A stretch of DNA of 21,504 nucleotides from Prevotellaceae bacterium UBA6417. GTDB taxonomy: Bacteria > Bacteroidota > Bacteroidia > Bacteroidales > Bacteroidaceae. The notes under the pieces are model-generated. The model was given only the letters and a program-made list of their open reading frames with translations. It did not search any database and was not told where the DNA came from. Positions 8,831-16,647 of the stretch are shown piece after piece (the first letter of the stretch is position 1; the number at the start of each line of letters is the position of its first letter). The stretch is taken from positions 1 through 21,504 of the forward strand of contig DJPH01000020.1 in NCBI GenBank assembly GCA_002439755.1, read 5' to 3'. Both the position numbers and the translations under genes were made by a program.

Positions 8831-8910
8831 ATATTTAGTATCGAATTGTGGAAAAGGAGGTTGTGCCCGTAGTTGCTGTCGGAAGAGCGCTCCTTTTCTG
8901 AAATGAGCTG

Positions 8911-8918
8911 CAAAGTTA
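8911..8918 (-). promoter_or_regulatory. Bacteroidota -7 box for sulP
   Basis: TAACTTTG on the minus strand fits TAnnTTTG. It leaves a leader of about 75-80 bases before the sulP ATG at 8830. No -33 TTTG is seen at the usual distance. Confidence 0.5.
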
Positions 8919-9094
8919 CTACTTTTTTGCCTGATAGATATTTTTTACAAGCCACGGGCTGGCATTCGCAGCCTCTTTGCCGTAATTTGCAAGCCATGTC
9001 GAATGACGCGCTCCTTTCCGTTTCATACAAGCCCGAAACAGATACTGTCGGCATGTTCTGTGGCAAACATCCTCTATGGTAAGAGAAAAAAATG

Positions 9095-9102
9095 TAACTT
9101 TG
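9095..9102 (+). promoter_or_regulatory. Bacteroidota -7 box for the GNAT-parE-coaD-ctp operon
   Basis: TAACTTTG on the plus strand fits TAnnTTTG and lies 41 bases before the GNAT ATG. A -33 TTTG at 19-21 bases upstream is not seen, so activation by a regulator or a weak promoter is possible. The inverted repeat at 9103-9125 begins at the next base. Confidence 0.55.
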
Positions 9103-9125
9103 TGTGGCTTTACGACTAAGCCACA
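9103..9125. repeat. inverted repeat at the predicted transcription start of the GNAT-parE operon
   Basis: Arms TGTGGCTT (9103-9110) and AAGCCACA (9118-9125) are perfectly complementary over 8 bp around a 7-base spacer TACGACT. The repeat abuts the -7 box, so the transcription start (expected around 9107-9110) would fall inside the left arm. That favours a DNA operator over an RNA hairpin, though either is possible if the start lies further upstream. Confidence 0.6.
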
Positions 9126-9143
9126 TATTATAAAACGCAACGC

Positions 9144-10277
9144 ATGACAATTACAATAAAGAAAGTCGACTGCAAGGCGGATCTGAAGCATTTCATCCGT
9201 TTTAATTATGAAATGTATAAGGGAAATGCCTTTTCAGTGCCCGATCTGTATGAAGATATGCTGAAGACCTTGTCGCCTGACAAGAATCCTGCTTTTGAAT
9301 TCTGCGAAGCCGATTATTTTCTGGCTTATAGCGATGGGAAAATAGTTGGGCGGGTAGCCGCAATCATCAACAAACGTGCCAATGCGGCATGGCATAAGAA
9401 AGCCGTACGCTTCGGGTGGATAGATTTCGTAGACGACGATGAAGTCAGCAAAGCTCTTATCGAAACAGTGGCGGCTTGGGGCAAGGAACGTGGCATGGAT
9501 ATGATGGAAGGGCCGTTGGGCTTTACGGACATGGACGCTGAAGGCATGCTGATAGAAGGTTTTGACCAGCTAAGCACAATGGCTACCATCTACAATTATC
9601 CCTATTATCCGCAGCACATGGAAAGATTAGGGCTGCAAAAGGAAATGGATTGGATAGAAATGAAGCTGAAAGTGCCCGATGCTGTACCCGAAAAGTATAA
9701 GCGCATAGCCGAAGTTGTGAAAAACAAATGCCGGCTACATGTGCGCAAGCTGAAAAGCATGAGAGAAGTGCGTAAGGACGCTTTGGGCTATAAAATCTTT
9801 GATTTGATAAATGAGGCGTATACGCCGCTGTTCGGCTATTCCCGGATGACGAAGCGCCAGATAGACCAATACATCAACGAATATCTGCCTATTTTGGACT
9901 TGGATATGGTTACCCTGATAGAAAACGAAGAAAACGAAATTGTCGGAGTCGGTATATCGATGGCTTCGCTGTCGACAGCTTTGCAACGCGCCAAAGGAAA
10001 GTTGTTTCCCTTCGGCTGGTTCTATTTGTTGAAATCGCTTTATATCAAGCGACCGCCTATCTTGGACTTGCTGTTGGTGGCCGTAAAGCCTGAATATCAG
10101 AACAAAGGAGTAAATGCCTTGCTCTTTGCCGACCTGATACCGATTTACATCAAAAAAGGGTTCAAGTGGGGCGAGACAAATCCCGAATTGGAAGTCAATG
10201 AAAAGGTGCAGTCTCAGTGGCAATATATAGACGGTAAGATTCATAAGCGGCGCCGCTGCTATTCAAAACAAATTTGA
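9144..10277 (+). CDS. GNAT-like acyltransferase, two-domain, Bacteroidales type
   Basis: A 377-residue cytoplasmic protein without signal or membrane segments. An N-terminal GNAT-like part (about 1-150) includes YFLAYSDGKIVGRVAAIIN (58-76) and leads into a conserved MEGPLGFTDMDAEG block (121-134). A C-terminal GNAT-like part carries NEIVGVGISM (264-273) and the likely acyl-CoA pyrophosphate-binding loop KPEYQNKGVNALL (315-327). The acyl acceptor is unknown; no specific reaction is claimed. It is the first gene of a plus-strand operon, ending 7 bases before parE. Expression is probably set by the -7 box at 9095-9102 and the inverted repeat over the start site. Assignment to the GNAT superfamily is fairly secure, the function is not. 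Confidence 0.8.
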   Translation: MTITIKKVDCKADLKHFIRFNYEMYKGNAFSVPDLYEDMLKTLSPDKNPAFEFCEADYFLAYSDGKIVGRVAAIINKRANAAWHKKAVRFGWIDFVDDDEVSKALIETVAAWGKERGMDMMEGPLGFTDMDAEGMLIEGFDQLSTMATIYNYPYYPQHMERLGLQKEMDWIEMKLKVPDAVPEKYKRIAEVVKNKCRLHVRKLKSMREVRKDALGYKIFDLINEAYTPLFGYSRMTKRQIDQYINEYLPILDLDMVTLIENEENEIVGVGISMASLSTALQRAKGKLFPFGWFYLLKSLYIKRPPILDLLLVAVKPEYQNKGVNALLFADLIPIYIKKGFKWGETNPELEVNEKVQSQWQYIDGKIHKRRRCYSKQI

Positions 10278-10284
10278 GGAAACC

Positions 10285-12267
10285 ATGGCAGAGGAAATTG
10301 AAAATAAAGTGGCGGAATACAACGAGGAGAGCATACGCCATCTCAGTGATATGGATCATATCCGTACGCGGCCCGGTATGTATATCGGCCGTTTGGGTGA
10401 TGGCTCGCACCCGGAAGATGGCATTTACGTGCTACTGAAAGAGGTGATAGACAACAGTATTGACGAATTTCGCATGCAGTATGGCAAACGCATTGATGTT
10501 GACATGACAGGCAGCTGCCTTGGCATGCGAGTGCGCGATTATGGACGTGGAATACCGCAGGGTAAGCTGATAGAAGCCGTGAGTGAGCTGAATACTGGTG
10601 CGAAATACGATAGCAAGACCTTTCAGAAGAGCATAGGCCTGAACGGAGTCGGTTTGAAAGCCGTAAATGCGCTGAGCTCCCGTTTTGAAGCAGCTTCTTA
10701 TCGTGATGGAAAGGTCAGACGTATCATTTTTGAATGCGGACGACTGGTAAACGATACTACAGTGGAGACAGACGAGCCAAATGGCACTGAAATCAGCTTT
10801 ACGCCGGACGATACATTATTCTTGAATTATTCGTTCCGTGACGACTATATTGAGGAAAAGCTGAAGAATTATACCTATCTGAATGTCGGACTGAGCATCT
10901 ATTACAACGGTCATCATATTGTAAGCCGCAACGGGCTGGCAGATTTGCTCAACGACAATCTGACAGTGCCGGTATTATATCCGATAGTACATTTAAAAGG
11001 CGAAAACATAGAGATAGCTTTTACCCATACCAATCAATATGGCGAGGAGTACTATTCATTTGTGAACGGACAGCATACATCGCAAGGCGGAACACATCAA
11101 AGTGCATTCAAGGAACATATCGCCAGAACCATAAAAGACTTCTATGGGAAAAATATAGAAGTGCAAGATGTGCGCAACGGTATAGTGGCGGCAATTGCCT
11201 TGAATGTCGAAGAACCCATGTTTGAGAGCCAGACAAAAATAAAGCTCGGTTCGCTCACAATGTCGCCGGGCGGTGTAAGCGTGAACAAGTTCGTAGGCGA
11301 TTTTATCAAGGAAAACGTAGACAATTACTTGCACCGCAATCCTGAGATGGCTGAAGCTCTGCTGCAAAAGATACAGGACTCGGAACGCGAGCGGAAGGCT
11401 TTGGCCGGAGTAACAAAACTGGCACGCGAACGTGCAAAAAAGGTAAACCTGCATAATGATAAACTGCGCGATTGCCATATACATTTCAACGATACACGTG
11501 GCAACAGACAAGAAGACAGCTCTTTGTTTATTACAGAAGGCTTGTCGGCCAGCGGCTCGATTACAAAAAGCCGCGACGTGAGCACACAGGCGGTGTTCAG
11601 CCTGAGGGGAAAACCCAAGAATTGCTTTGGCGAGACGAAAGAATTGGTATATAAAAATGAAGAATTCAATCTGCTGCAGGCGGCTTTGAACATTGAAGAC
11701 GGCTTGGACGGCCTGCGTTATAATAAGGTAATAGTCGCTACCGATGCAGATGTTGACGGAATGCATATCCGGCTGCTGATGATAACATTTTTCTTGAAGT
11801 TCTTCCCGGACTTGATAAAGAAAGGGCACGTTTATATCCTGCAGACCCCTCTGTTTCGCGTGCGCAACAAAGTGAAAAAAGCACGAAAGAATTCGGAAAA
11901 GACGGCCACAATATCTTCAAAGGCGGCTGGCGCTGCTATTCTGAAACAACAAAAAAGCAGCGGTCGTGCTGAATTTGAAACACGTTATTGCTATAGCGAA
12001 CAAGAGCGGCTACAGGCCATAAAAGAGCTTGGACCAAATCCCGAAATAACCCGTTTTAAAGGATTGGGAGAGATTTCTCCTGAGGAGTTCAAGCATTTCA
12101 TCGGTCCCGAAATGCGTTTGGAGCGGGTGTCGCTACATAAAGATGATCAGGTGGACGAATTGCTAAATTATTATATGGGTAAAAATACTGCCGAACGTCA
12201 GGACTTCATCATTAATAATCTGGTAATAGAAGAGGAACGCCCAGACGATGACTTCGTTGAATCTTGA
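10285..12267 (+). CDS. parE: DNA topoisomerase IV subunit B (type IIA, GHKL ATPase)
   Basis: A 660-residue ATPase subunit that works with ParC to decatenate chromosomes and relax supercoils. The GHKL domain has Glu53 and Asn57 in EVIDNSIDE, DYGRGIP (85-91) and GLNGVGLKAVNALS (118-131). The transducer includes QTKIKLGS (316-323). The TOPRIM domain has Glu418 in ITEGLSASG and acidic Asp487, Asp489 and Asp491 in ATDADVDG; RFKGLGEISPEE (590-601) follows. Two oddities: residue 420 is Leu where type IIA topoisomerases have Asp (EGDSA), and residues about 530-565 form a Lys/Ala/Ser-rich insertion absent from ParE as I know it from Bacteroides. ParE is chosen over GyrB because of the short length and the SASGSITKSRD context. 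GAGGA at 10276-10280, overlapping the GNAT stop, may act as a ribosome site. Confidence 0.93.
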   Translation: MAEEIENKVAEYNEESIRHLSDMDHIRTRPGMYIGRLGDGSHPEDGIYVLLKEVIDNSIDEFRMQYGKRIDVDMTGSCLGMRVRDYGRGIPQGKLIEAVSELNTGAKYDSKTFQKSIGLNGVGLKAVNALSSRFEAASYRDGKVRRIIFECGRLVNDTTVETDEPNGTEISFTPDDTLFLNYSFRDDYIEEKLKNYTYLNVGLSIYYNGHHIVSRNGLADLLNDNLTVPVLYPIVHLKGENIEIAFTHTNQYGEEYYSFVNGQHTSQGGTHQSAFKEHIARTIKDFYGKNIEVQDVRNGIVAAIALNVEEPMFESQTKIKLGSLTMSPGGVSVNKFVGDFIKENVDNYLHRNPEMAEALLQKIQDSERERKALAGVTKLARERAKKVNLHNDKLRDCHIHFNDTRGNRQEDSSLFITEGLSASGSITKSRDVSTQAVFSLRGKPKNCFGETKELVYKNEEFNLLQAALNIEDGLDGLRYNKVIVATDADVDGMHIRLLMITFFLKFFPDLIKKGHVYILQTPLFRVRNKVKKARKNSEKTATISSKAAGAAILKQQKSSGRAEFETRYCYSEQERLQAIKELGPNPEITRFKGLGEISPEEFKHFIGPEMRLERVSLHKDDQVDELLNYYMGKNTAERQDFIINNLVIEEERPDDDFVES

Positions 12268-12280
12268 AAACAGTGCCATA

Positions 12281-12748
12281 ATGGAAAGAATTGCAATATT
12301 CCCCGGGAGTTTCGACCCTTTCACCATCGGTCATGATAGTGTTGTGCGCCGTGCTTTGCCTTTGTTTGACAAAATAGTAATAGCCGTAGGTATCAATGCT
12401 TCAAAAAAAACGCTGTTTCCCGTGGAAAAACGCCTTTCCGACATACGGGCAATATATAATAAAGAGCCTAAAATAGACGTTCAAAGCTATGAGACTTTAA
12501 CTATAGATTTTGCTAAAAAGGTCGGAGCCGGTTTTATAGTGCGTGGCTTGCGATCGGTACGCGATTTTGAATATGAACGTGACATCGCAGAGATGAATAG
12601 CAGAATATCCGGAATAGAAACCATATTGCTTTTTACGGAACACCAGTATGCTTGCATCAGCTCAAGTGCAGTGCGCGAACTAATCTCCTACGGGAAAGAT
12701 GTGAGCAGCTATCTGCCAAAAGCAACATTGTCATTGGAAAATAGGTAA
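12281..12748 (+). CDS. coaD: pantetheine-phosphate adenylyltransferase
   Basis: Catalyses 4'-phosphopantetheine + ATP to dephospho-CoA, the penultimate step of coenzyme A synthesis, in the cytoplasm. The 155-residue product opens with MERIAIFPGSFDPFTIGH: the GSFDP motif and the nucleotidyltransferase TxGH signature (15-18). It continues with VRGLRSVRDFEYE (87-99) and ISSSAVRE (126-133), all diagnostic of CoaD. The start at 12281 is preferred over an in-frame ATG at 12248, because the upstream one adds 11 non-conserved residues and lies inside the end of parE, while 12281 puts the protein at the usual family length and 13 bases after the parE stop. It lies 12 bases before ctp, so it belongs to the same operon. 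Confidence 0.97.
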   Translation: MERIAIFPGSFDPFTIGHDSVVRRALPLFDKIVIAVGINASKKTLFPVEKRLSDIRAIYNKEPKIDVQSYETLTIDFAKKVGAGFIVRGLRSVRDFEYERDIAEMNSRISGIETILLFTEHQYACISSSAVRELISYGKDVSSYLPKATLSLENR

Positions 12749-12760
12749 ATAAACAAACAA

Positions 12761-14341
12761 ATGAAGAAAGCTGTAGTAATATTATTTCTATCGTTCTTTC
12801 TGCAACAGGCAGGTGCACAACGCATGCCAAAGGATGTAGAAAAAGCTTTGGGCAAAGTCACAATGGCGGAAATAGCCATCAAGTCTCTTTATGTAGATAC
12901 AATAAATATCAATAAGCTGACAGATGAAGCTATCAAGGGCATGCTTTCATCGTTAGACCCTCACAGTAGCTATACAACGGCAGAGGAAACGAAAAAACTA
13001 AATGAACCGTTAAATGGAAACTTCGAGGGAATAGGAGTACAGTTCAATATCTTGGAGGATACGCTTGTCGTAATCCAAACAGTGGCAAAGGGACCTTCTG
13101 AGAAAGTGGGCATTCTGCCGGGCGATCGCATAATACTCGTAAATGATACGGCAATTGCCGGAGTTAAAATGGATCGTGCTGACATAATGAAGCGCCTGCG
13201 TGGCCCGAAAGGGACCGTTGCTCGTCTTGGCGTTGTGCGTCGCGGAGTTCCTGAAATGCTTAAGTTTAATGTTGTGCGCGACAAGATTCCTTTGCATTCT
13301 GTTGATGCGGCTTATATGATACGCCCCGGTATCGGTCTGATTCGTATCAGTAGCTTTGCGGCAACTACCGGAAAAGAAGTTGAGGATGCTTTGACAAAGT
13401 TGAAGAAGGCCGGCATGAAAAGCCTCGTTCTTGATTTGGAAGAAAATGTGGGCGGTTATTTGCAGGCCGCTACCGATGTGGCCAGTGAATTTCTGGAAAA
13501 AGGCGACATGATAGTATATACCGATGGGCGTGCGGTTCCCCATTCAGAATATCGCTCACAAGGAGGAGGCAAATTCTTGGAGGGCAAATTGGTTGTGTTG
13601 GTTGACGGTTATACGGCTTCTGCGGCAGAAATCGTCAGTGGCGCGGTGCAAGATCAGGACCGCGGTGTGATAGTCGGTCGCAGAACATTTGGAAAAGGAC
13701 TTGTCCAGCGTCCCGTTGAGCTTCCTGACGGTTCATTGCTGCGCATTACAGTTTCGCATTACTATACTCCTTCCGGGCGTTGCATACAAAAGCCGTATAA
13801 GAAAGGCAATAAGAAAGAGTATGAAGATGATATCATGCAGCGTTTAAAGGGTGGCGAGCTGATGCATGCTGATAGCATACATTTTTCTGACTCGTTAAAG
13901 TTTAAAACGTTGCGAAAACAGCGTACGGTTTATGGCGGCGGAGGCATTATGCCTGACTATTTTGTTCCATTAGACACCACTGTGTATACCAGGTTCTACC
14001 GTCAGTTGAGTTTAAAGAACATTATTCTGAACAAATATCTTCATTATTCGGACCAGCATCGTGGTGAGTTGCGTGCAAAGTATAGGGACTTTGAGAAGTT
14101 TAAGAAAGACTATGACGTTCCTCAGTCTCTTATCGATGAAATTTTGTCGGAGGGCGAGAAAGCTAATGTCAAGCCCAAGGATGATGCGGAGCTTCAGAAG
14201 ACTTTGCCCAAGCTTCGCCTTACGCTCAAGGCTTTGACGGCACGAGATTTATGGGATATGTCCGAATACTTTTCAATTATGAATGAAGAAAGCCCTACTG
14301 TGCGTAAAGCTTTGGAGCTTTTATCCGGAAATAAAGATTAG
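12761..14341 (+). CDS. C-terminal processing (tail-specific) serine protease, S41 family
   Basis: A 526-residue exported protease that should trim or degrade periplasmic proteins from their C termini. The signal peptide covers residues 1-19 (AGA then Gln20). A PDZ domain spans about 85-170, with GIGVQF (90-95) and GILPGDRIILVNDT (117-130). The S41 core has the nucleophile Ser287 in GYTASAAEIVSGA and the general base Lys312 in RRTFGKGLVQ, so the Ser-Lys dyad is intact. The usual DLRxNxGG stretch reads DLEENVGG (225-232), a mild departure near the active site. A C-terminal extension (about 345-526) is typical of Bacteroidales CtpA-type proteins. It is the last gene of the operon and converges on the glycosidase-like gene 55 bases downstream. 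Confidence 0.95.
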   Translation: MKKAVVILFLSFFLQQAGAQRMPKDVEKALGKVTMAEIAIKSLYVDTININKLTDEAIKGMLSSLDPHSSYTTAEETKKLNEPLNGNFEGIGVQFNILEDTLVVIQTVAKGPSEKVGILPGDRIILVNDTAIAGVKMDRADIMKRLRGPKGTVARLGVVRRGVPEMLKFNVVRDKIPLHSVDAAYMIRPGIGLIRISSFAATTGKEVEDALTKLKKAGMKSLVLDLEENVGGYLQAATDVASEFLEKGDMIVYTDGRAVPHSEYRSQGGGKFLEGKLVVLVDGYTASAAEIVSGAVQDQDRGVIVGRRTFGKGLVQRPVELPDGSLLRITVSHYYTPSGRCIQKPYKKGNKKEYEDDIMQRLKGGELMHADSIHFSDSLKFKTLRKQRTVYGGGGIMPDYFVPLDTTVYTRFYRQLSLKNIILNKYLHYSDQHRGELRAKYRDFEKFKKDYDVPQSLIDEILSEGEKANVKPKDDAELQKTLPKLRLTLKALTARDLWDMSEYFSIMNEESPTVRKALELLSGNKD

Positions 14342-14396
14342 AAGTTGGCTTCAGCATGCGGGAGAGCTTCTTTCATGCTTTAATGAACGGGGTGAC

Positions 14397-16394
14397 TTAA
14401 AGTGTGATATGTATGCTTTGTCCTTCTTTGATGGTATATTTTTGAGCTTTTCCGACAATTTTCGTCACAAAGACATCGAGGCTGTTTGGCTTATTGCGCT
14501 TTATCTGTATTCCGAAATCGTTTCCAAAGGCGCGGATATGGCGCAATGCCATGTCGTTCCAGCTTTTGGGCGGCATGGGTGTTAACGTGAATGAGCGCAG
14601 ACCGGTGGGGCGTATTCCGAAAAGTCCTTCGATAACGATGCGTGCATATAGTCCGCTTTCGGCCGACAAATGGCGCTGGTTGCCTTCGGGCCATGCTTCG
14701 ATGGCATATGGCACGTGTTCTCCGAGTAGGCGCGTGTTGGAATAAGAATGCAAAAATTCTGTGGCTTTGTCGGGATGTCCTGCGATGTAGACTCCGCGTA
14801 AAGCGTATAAAGTTGAGCGATCCCAAAAGGTTTTGCTGCCTTCTTGTGTCAACAATCCGTTTTGTGTCCACAACTTAGGTGAGAACAGTGCTTCTATGGT
14901 TCCTTTGGTGCGTTCTTTGATGCCTACAATCAGAGGCATGCATATCCACGACCGTAGCAGTTTGTTGCCTTCATAGTAACGGTAGGTGTGAAAGCCTTCT
15001 ATATCTGCTCCGAAATAGCTTTCTATGTTTCTTTTCAGCTCTTCAGCTTGTTTTAGGTACTGCTTCCCCATTTTCTTGCTTTCGCCCATGTCCTTGCACA
15101 GGTCTGCTGCCGAAAGCAGGGCGTCATAGTAAAGTGTTGAAGTGCATAAGTTGGCTTTCCCGGCTGGGAAGCGTCCTTCCAATTCGTCGCTGTCTGAAGC
15201 CACAACTCCTTCCTTGTTTAATTTGCGGTGGCAAAATTCCAGGCACCATTTGATGAGCGGCCATAATTGTCGCGCCTCGTCCTTGGAGCCTCGTGCCAAG
15301 GCATAGCGTGCTGCACCGTGTGCAATCATTGCCGCATCGCCGCGGTCGCCGGCTCCGTTCCAGATGTCTTTTCCTTCGGCTATGATGCTACTGGGGATGG
15401 GCTTCCATTGGTCGTTTATGAAGCGGGCGAAGTGTCTGTAGCTGTTCATGGCTGAGGCGTTTCCATAATCGTAACCGAGGTAAGGGAAAAACGGATTCAC
15501 ATATTCTGCCTGATCATTTGCCCAGATGGCTGCATAATAGCTCTCTCCGCCGGGCCCGTGCATGGGACCGCCGGCAGTTTCGAAGATACTTTCGCTGGCA
15601 CGTATCTTTGAAAATGAAAACATGCTGTTTATTGTGGCATCGGGGCTTTCGAGCACAAGGTTGTTTTTCCATGCTTCTACCAGGGCTGTGCGCTCTTCCA
15701 GTTCTCTCGCCCCATCGAACGACAATTCTTTTTCGCCTTTTTTGCTGCTGAAAGCTTGGATGGAAGTTGTGATGGTGATGCTTTCACCCGTTTTGAGCTG
15801 TAAGGTTTTGGCTCCTTGTATTTTCCTGACGATGGTGTAAGTTCCGTCAACGCCTTGACCGGCAGGTGTTTGCAGTGTGCTCCTTTCATCCGGCAGTTCT
15901 AAAACAATAGCTTTGTCTTTCTTCATATTGGTCAGTGTGACAAGTGTCAGAAAGGCGGGTTTGTCTGTCGAAGGGAAAAGTTCTCGCTCAACTCTCAGCC
16001 CTGCGTTCTTAAAGGTGCTTGTCACGTGCATGATGCCGTCAAGCCTGATGCTTTCGGTCGTTTCATTGCCAAGTGGCTTTTTGTCTGCCAGGATGCCGTT
16101 GAGCGGATTCCAGTCAATGCGGCGCATCAGACTGCCATGTGTGTTGTTAGGTATGGTGCGGAGCATAGGCCAAACCATACTGTAATTGAGTGTAAAGTTT
16201 CCATTGGCTTCTACGCCATATCGGAGAACGGTCGAAACTTGCTTGCCGCTCATTTCGATATGATCGTTGTGAGGCAGGTCTTTTAAAGGTTTCCACTCGA
16301 TGCTTCCGTCTGGTTGCAAAGTCCATCTGTTTGCTGCTTTTGAGCTCATGAACAAGGCCAAAAGACACAAGAGTGTTGTGGCGAGTCTTTTCAT
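14397..16394 (-). CDS. secreted six-hairpin (alpha/alpha barrel) glycosidase-like protein
   Basis: A 665-residue exported protein. The signal peptide covers residues 1-20 (SSKA then Ala21). Residues 22-245 look like an N-terminal beta-sandwich, and about 250-595 a helical six-hairpin barrel, followed by a short beta domain (600-665). The barrel has acidic loops that fit a glycoside hydrolase: Asp294 in AIWANDQAEY, Asp350/Asp353 in GAGDRGDAA, Asp401-Glu406 in SDSDELEGRF, and Glu567/Glu570/Glu579 in IEAWPEGNQRHLSAESG. Which pair is catalytic cannot be set from sequence alone. The general fold is shared by GH15, 63, 65, 78 and related families, but I cannot place it in one, so the substrate is unknown. 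It is a single-gene unit with a strong promoter (16439-16469), not linked to SusC/SusD genes here. Confidence 0.75.
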   Translation of the reverse strand: MKRLATTLLCLLALFMSSKAANRWTLQPDGSIEWKPLKDLPHNDHIEMSGKQVSTVLRYGVEANGNFTLNYSMVWPMLRTIPNNTHGSLMRRIDWNPLNGILADKKPLGNETTESIRLDGIMHVTSTFKNAGLRVERELFPSTDKPAFLTLVTLTNMKKDKAIVLELPDERSTLQTPAGQGVDGTYTIVRKIQGAKTLQLKTGESITITTSIQAFSSKKGEKELSFDGARELEERTALVEAWKNNLVLESPDATINSMFSFSKIRASESIFETAGGPMHGPGGESYYAAIWANDQAEYVNPFFPYLGYDYGNASAMNSYRHFARFINDQWKPIPSSIIAEGKDIWNGAGDRGDAAMIAHGAARYALARGSKDEARQLWPLIKWCLEFCHRKLNKEGVVASDSDELEGRFPAGKANLCTSTLYYDALLSAADLCKDMGESKKMGKQYLKQAEELKRNIESYFGADIEGFHTYRYYEGNKLLRSWICMPLIVGIKERTKGTIEALFSPKLWTQNGLLTQEGSKTFWDRSTLYALRGVYIAGHPDKATEFLHSYSNTRLLGEHVPYAIEAWPEGNQRHLSAESGLYARIVIEGLFGIRPTGLRSFTLTPMPPKSWNDMALRHIRAFGNDFGIQIKRNKPNSLDVFVTKIVGKAQKYTIKEGQSIHITL

Positions 16395-16438
16395 CTGTGA
16401 TTTACTGGTGAGATTGCGTAAAAAGAATGTTTCTGATG

Positions 16439-16469
16439 CAAACTTACGAAAGTTTTGTCAGAAGTCAAA
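16439..16469 (-). promoter_or_regulatory. promoter of the six-hairpin glycosidase-like gene
   Basis: Minus-strand -7 box TAAGTTTG at 16446-16439 with TTTG at 16469-16466, separated by 19 bases. This fully fits the Bacteroidota -33/-7 consensus. The leader would be about 40 bases. Confidence 0.75.
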
Positions 16470-16590
16470 AGAGTGAGGGCTTTTTCTTGTAAGGTGGAGT
16501 TGTAAGCCGTTTTAAGGCTGATTCTTTTTCGTGGCTTTGCTTTTCGGTTTCTGGCGCAGCAAATTTTGTGTCGCGGGGAGTGTTTTTATG

Positions 16591-16632
16591 GTCATGCCCT
16601 GCACTGTCAATCGATAACGTGCAGGGCATGGC
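16591..16632. repeat. long perfect inverted repeat downstream of mgsA
   Basis: Arms CATGCCCTGCAC (16593-16604) and GTGCAGGGCATG (16619-16630) match perfectly over 12 bp, extendable by a T-G wobble and a G-C pair to 14. The 14-base spacer contains the palindrome ATCGAT. It lies 16 bases after the mgsA stop. On the mgsA strand it is followed by an A-rich, not T-rich, stretch, so it is not a standard intrinsic terminator. It could still protect the mgsA mRNA 3' end or bind a dimeric protein. Confidence 0.75.
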
Positions 16633-16647
16633 ATGCAGTCGGGTATG

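Larger units (their letters stand above)
8831..9143. other. divergent intergenic region between sulP and the GNAT-parE operon
   Basis: A 313-base stretch without a convincing gene. It holds a leftward -7 box for sulP (8918-8911), a rightward -7 box for the GNAT operon (9095-9102) and an inverted repeat at 9103-9125. The two -7 boxes are identical (TAACTTTG) and about 176 bases apart. Short open frames of 69-107 codons cross it on both strands, but they overlap each other and the neighbouring genes and resemble nothing known. I see no tRNA or riboswitch-like structure. Confidence 0.7.

Noticed and set aside
8827..9150. Minus- and plus-strand small frames in the divergent intergenic region
   Set aside because: They overlap each other, the promoters and the neighbouring starts, and show no signal, motif or plausible start context.
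11056..11829. A 257-codon minus-strand frame inside parE
   Set aside because: It lies wholly opposite conserved ParE motifs, shows no known domain, and is explained by codon bias on the real strand.
12248..12280. Upstream ATG as start of coaD
   Set aside because: It would add 11 non-conserved residues and overlap the end of parE; the ATG at 12281 gives the normal family N terminus directly before the GSFDP motif.
14353..14379. Hairpin AGCATG / CATGCT between the convergent ctp and glycosidase-like genes as a bidirectional terminator
   Set aside because: Only a 6-bp stem with a 15-base loop and no solid T-run on either side; too weak to annotate.
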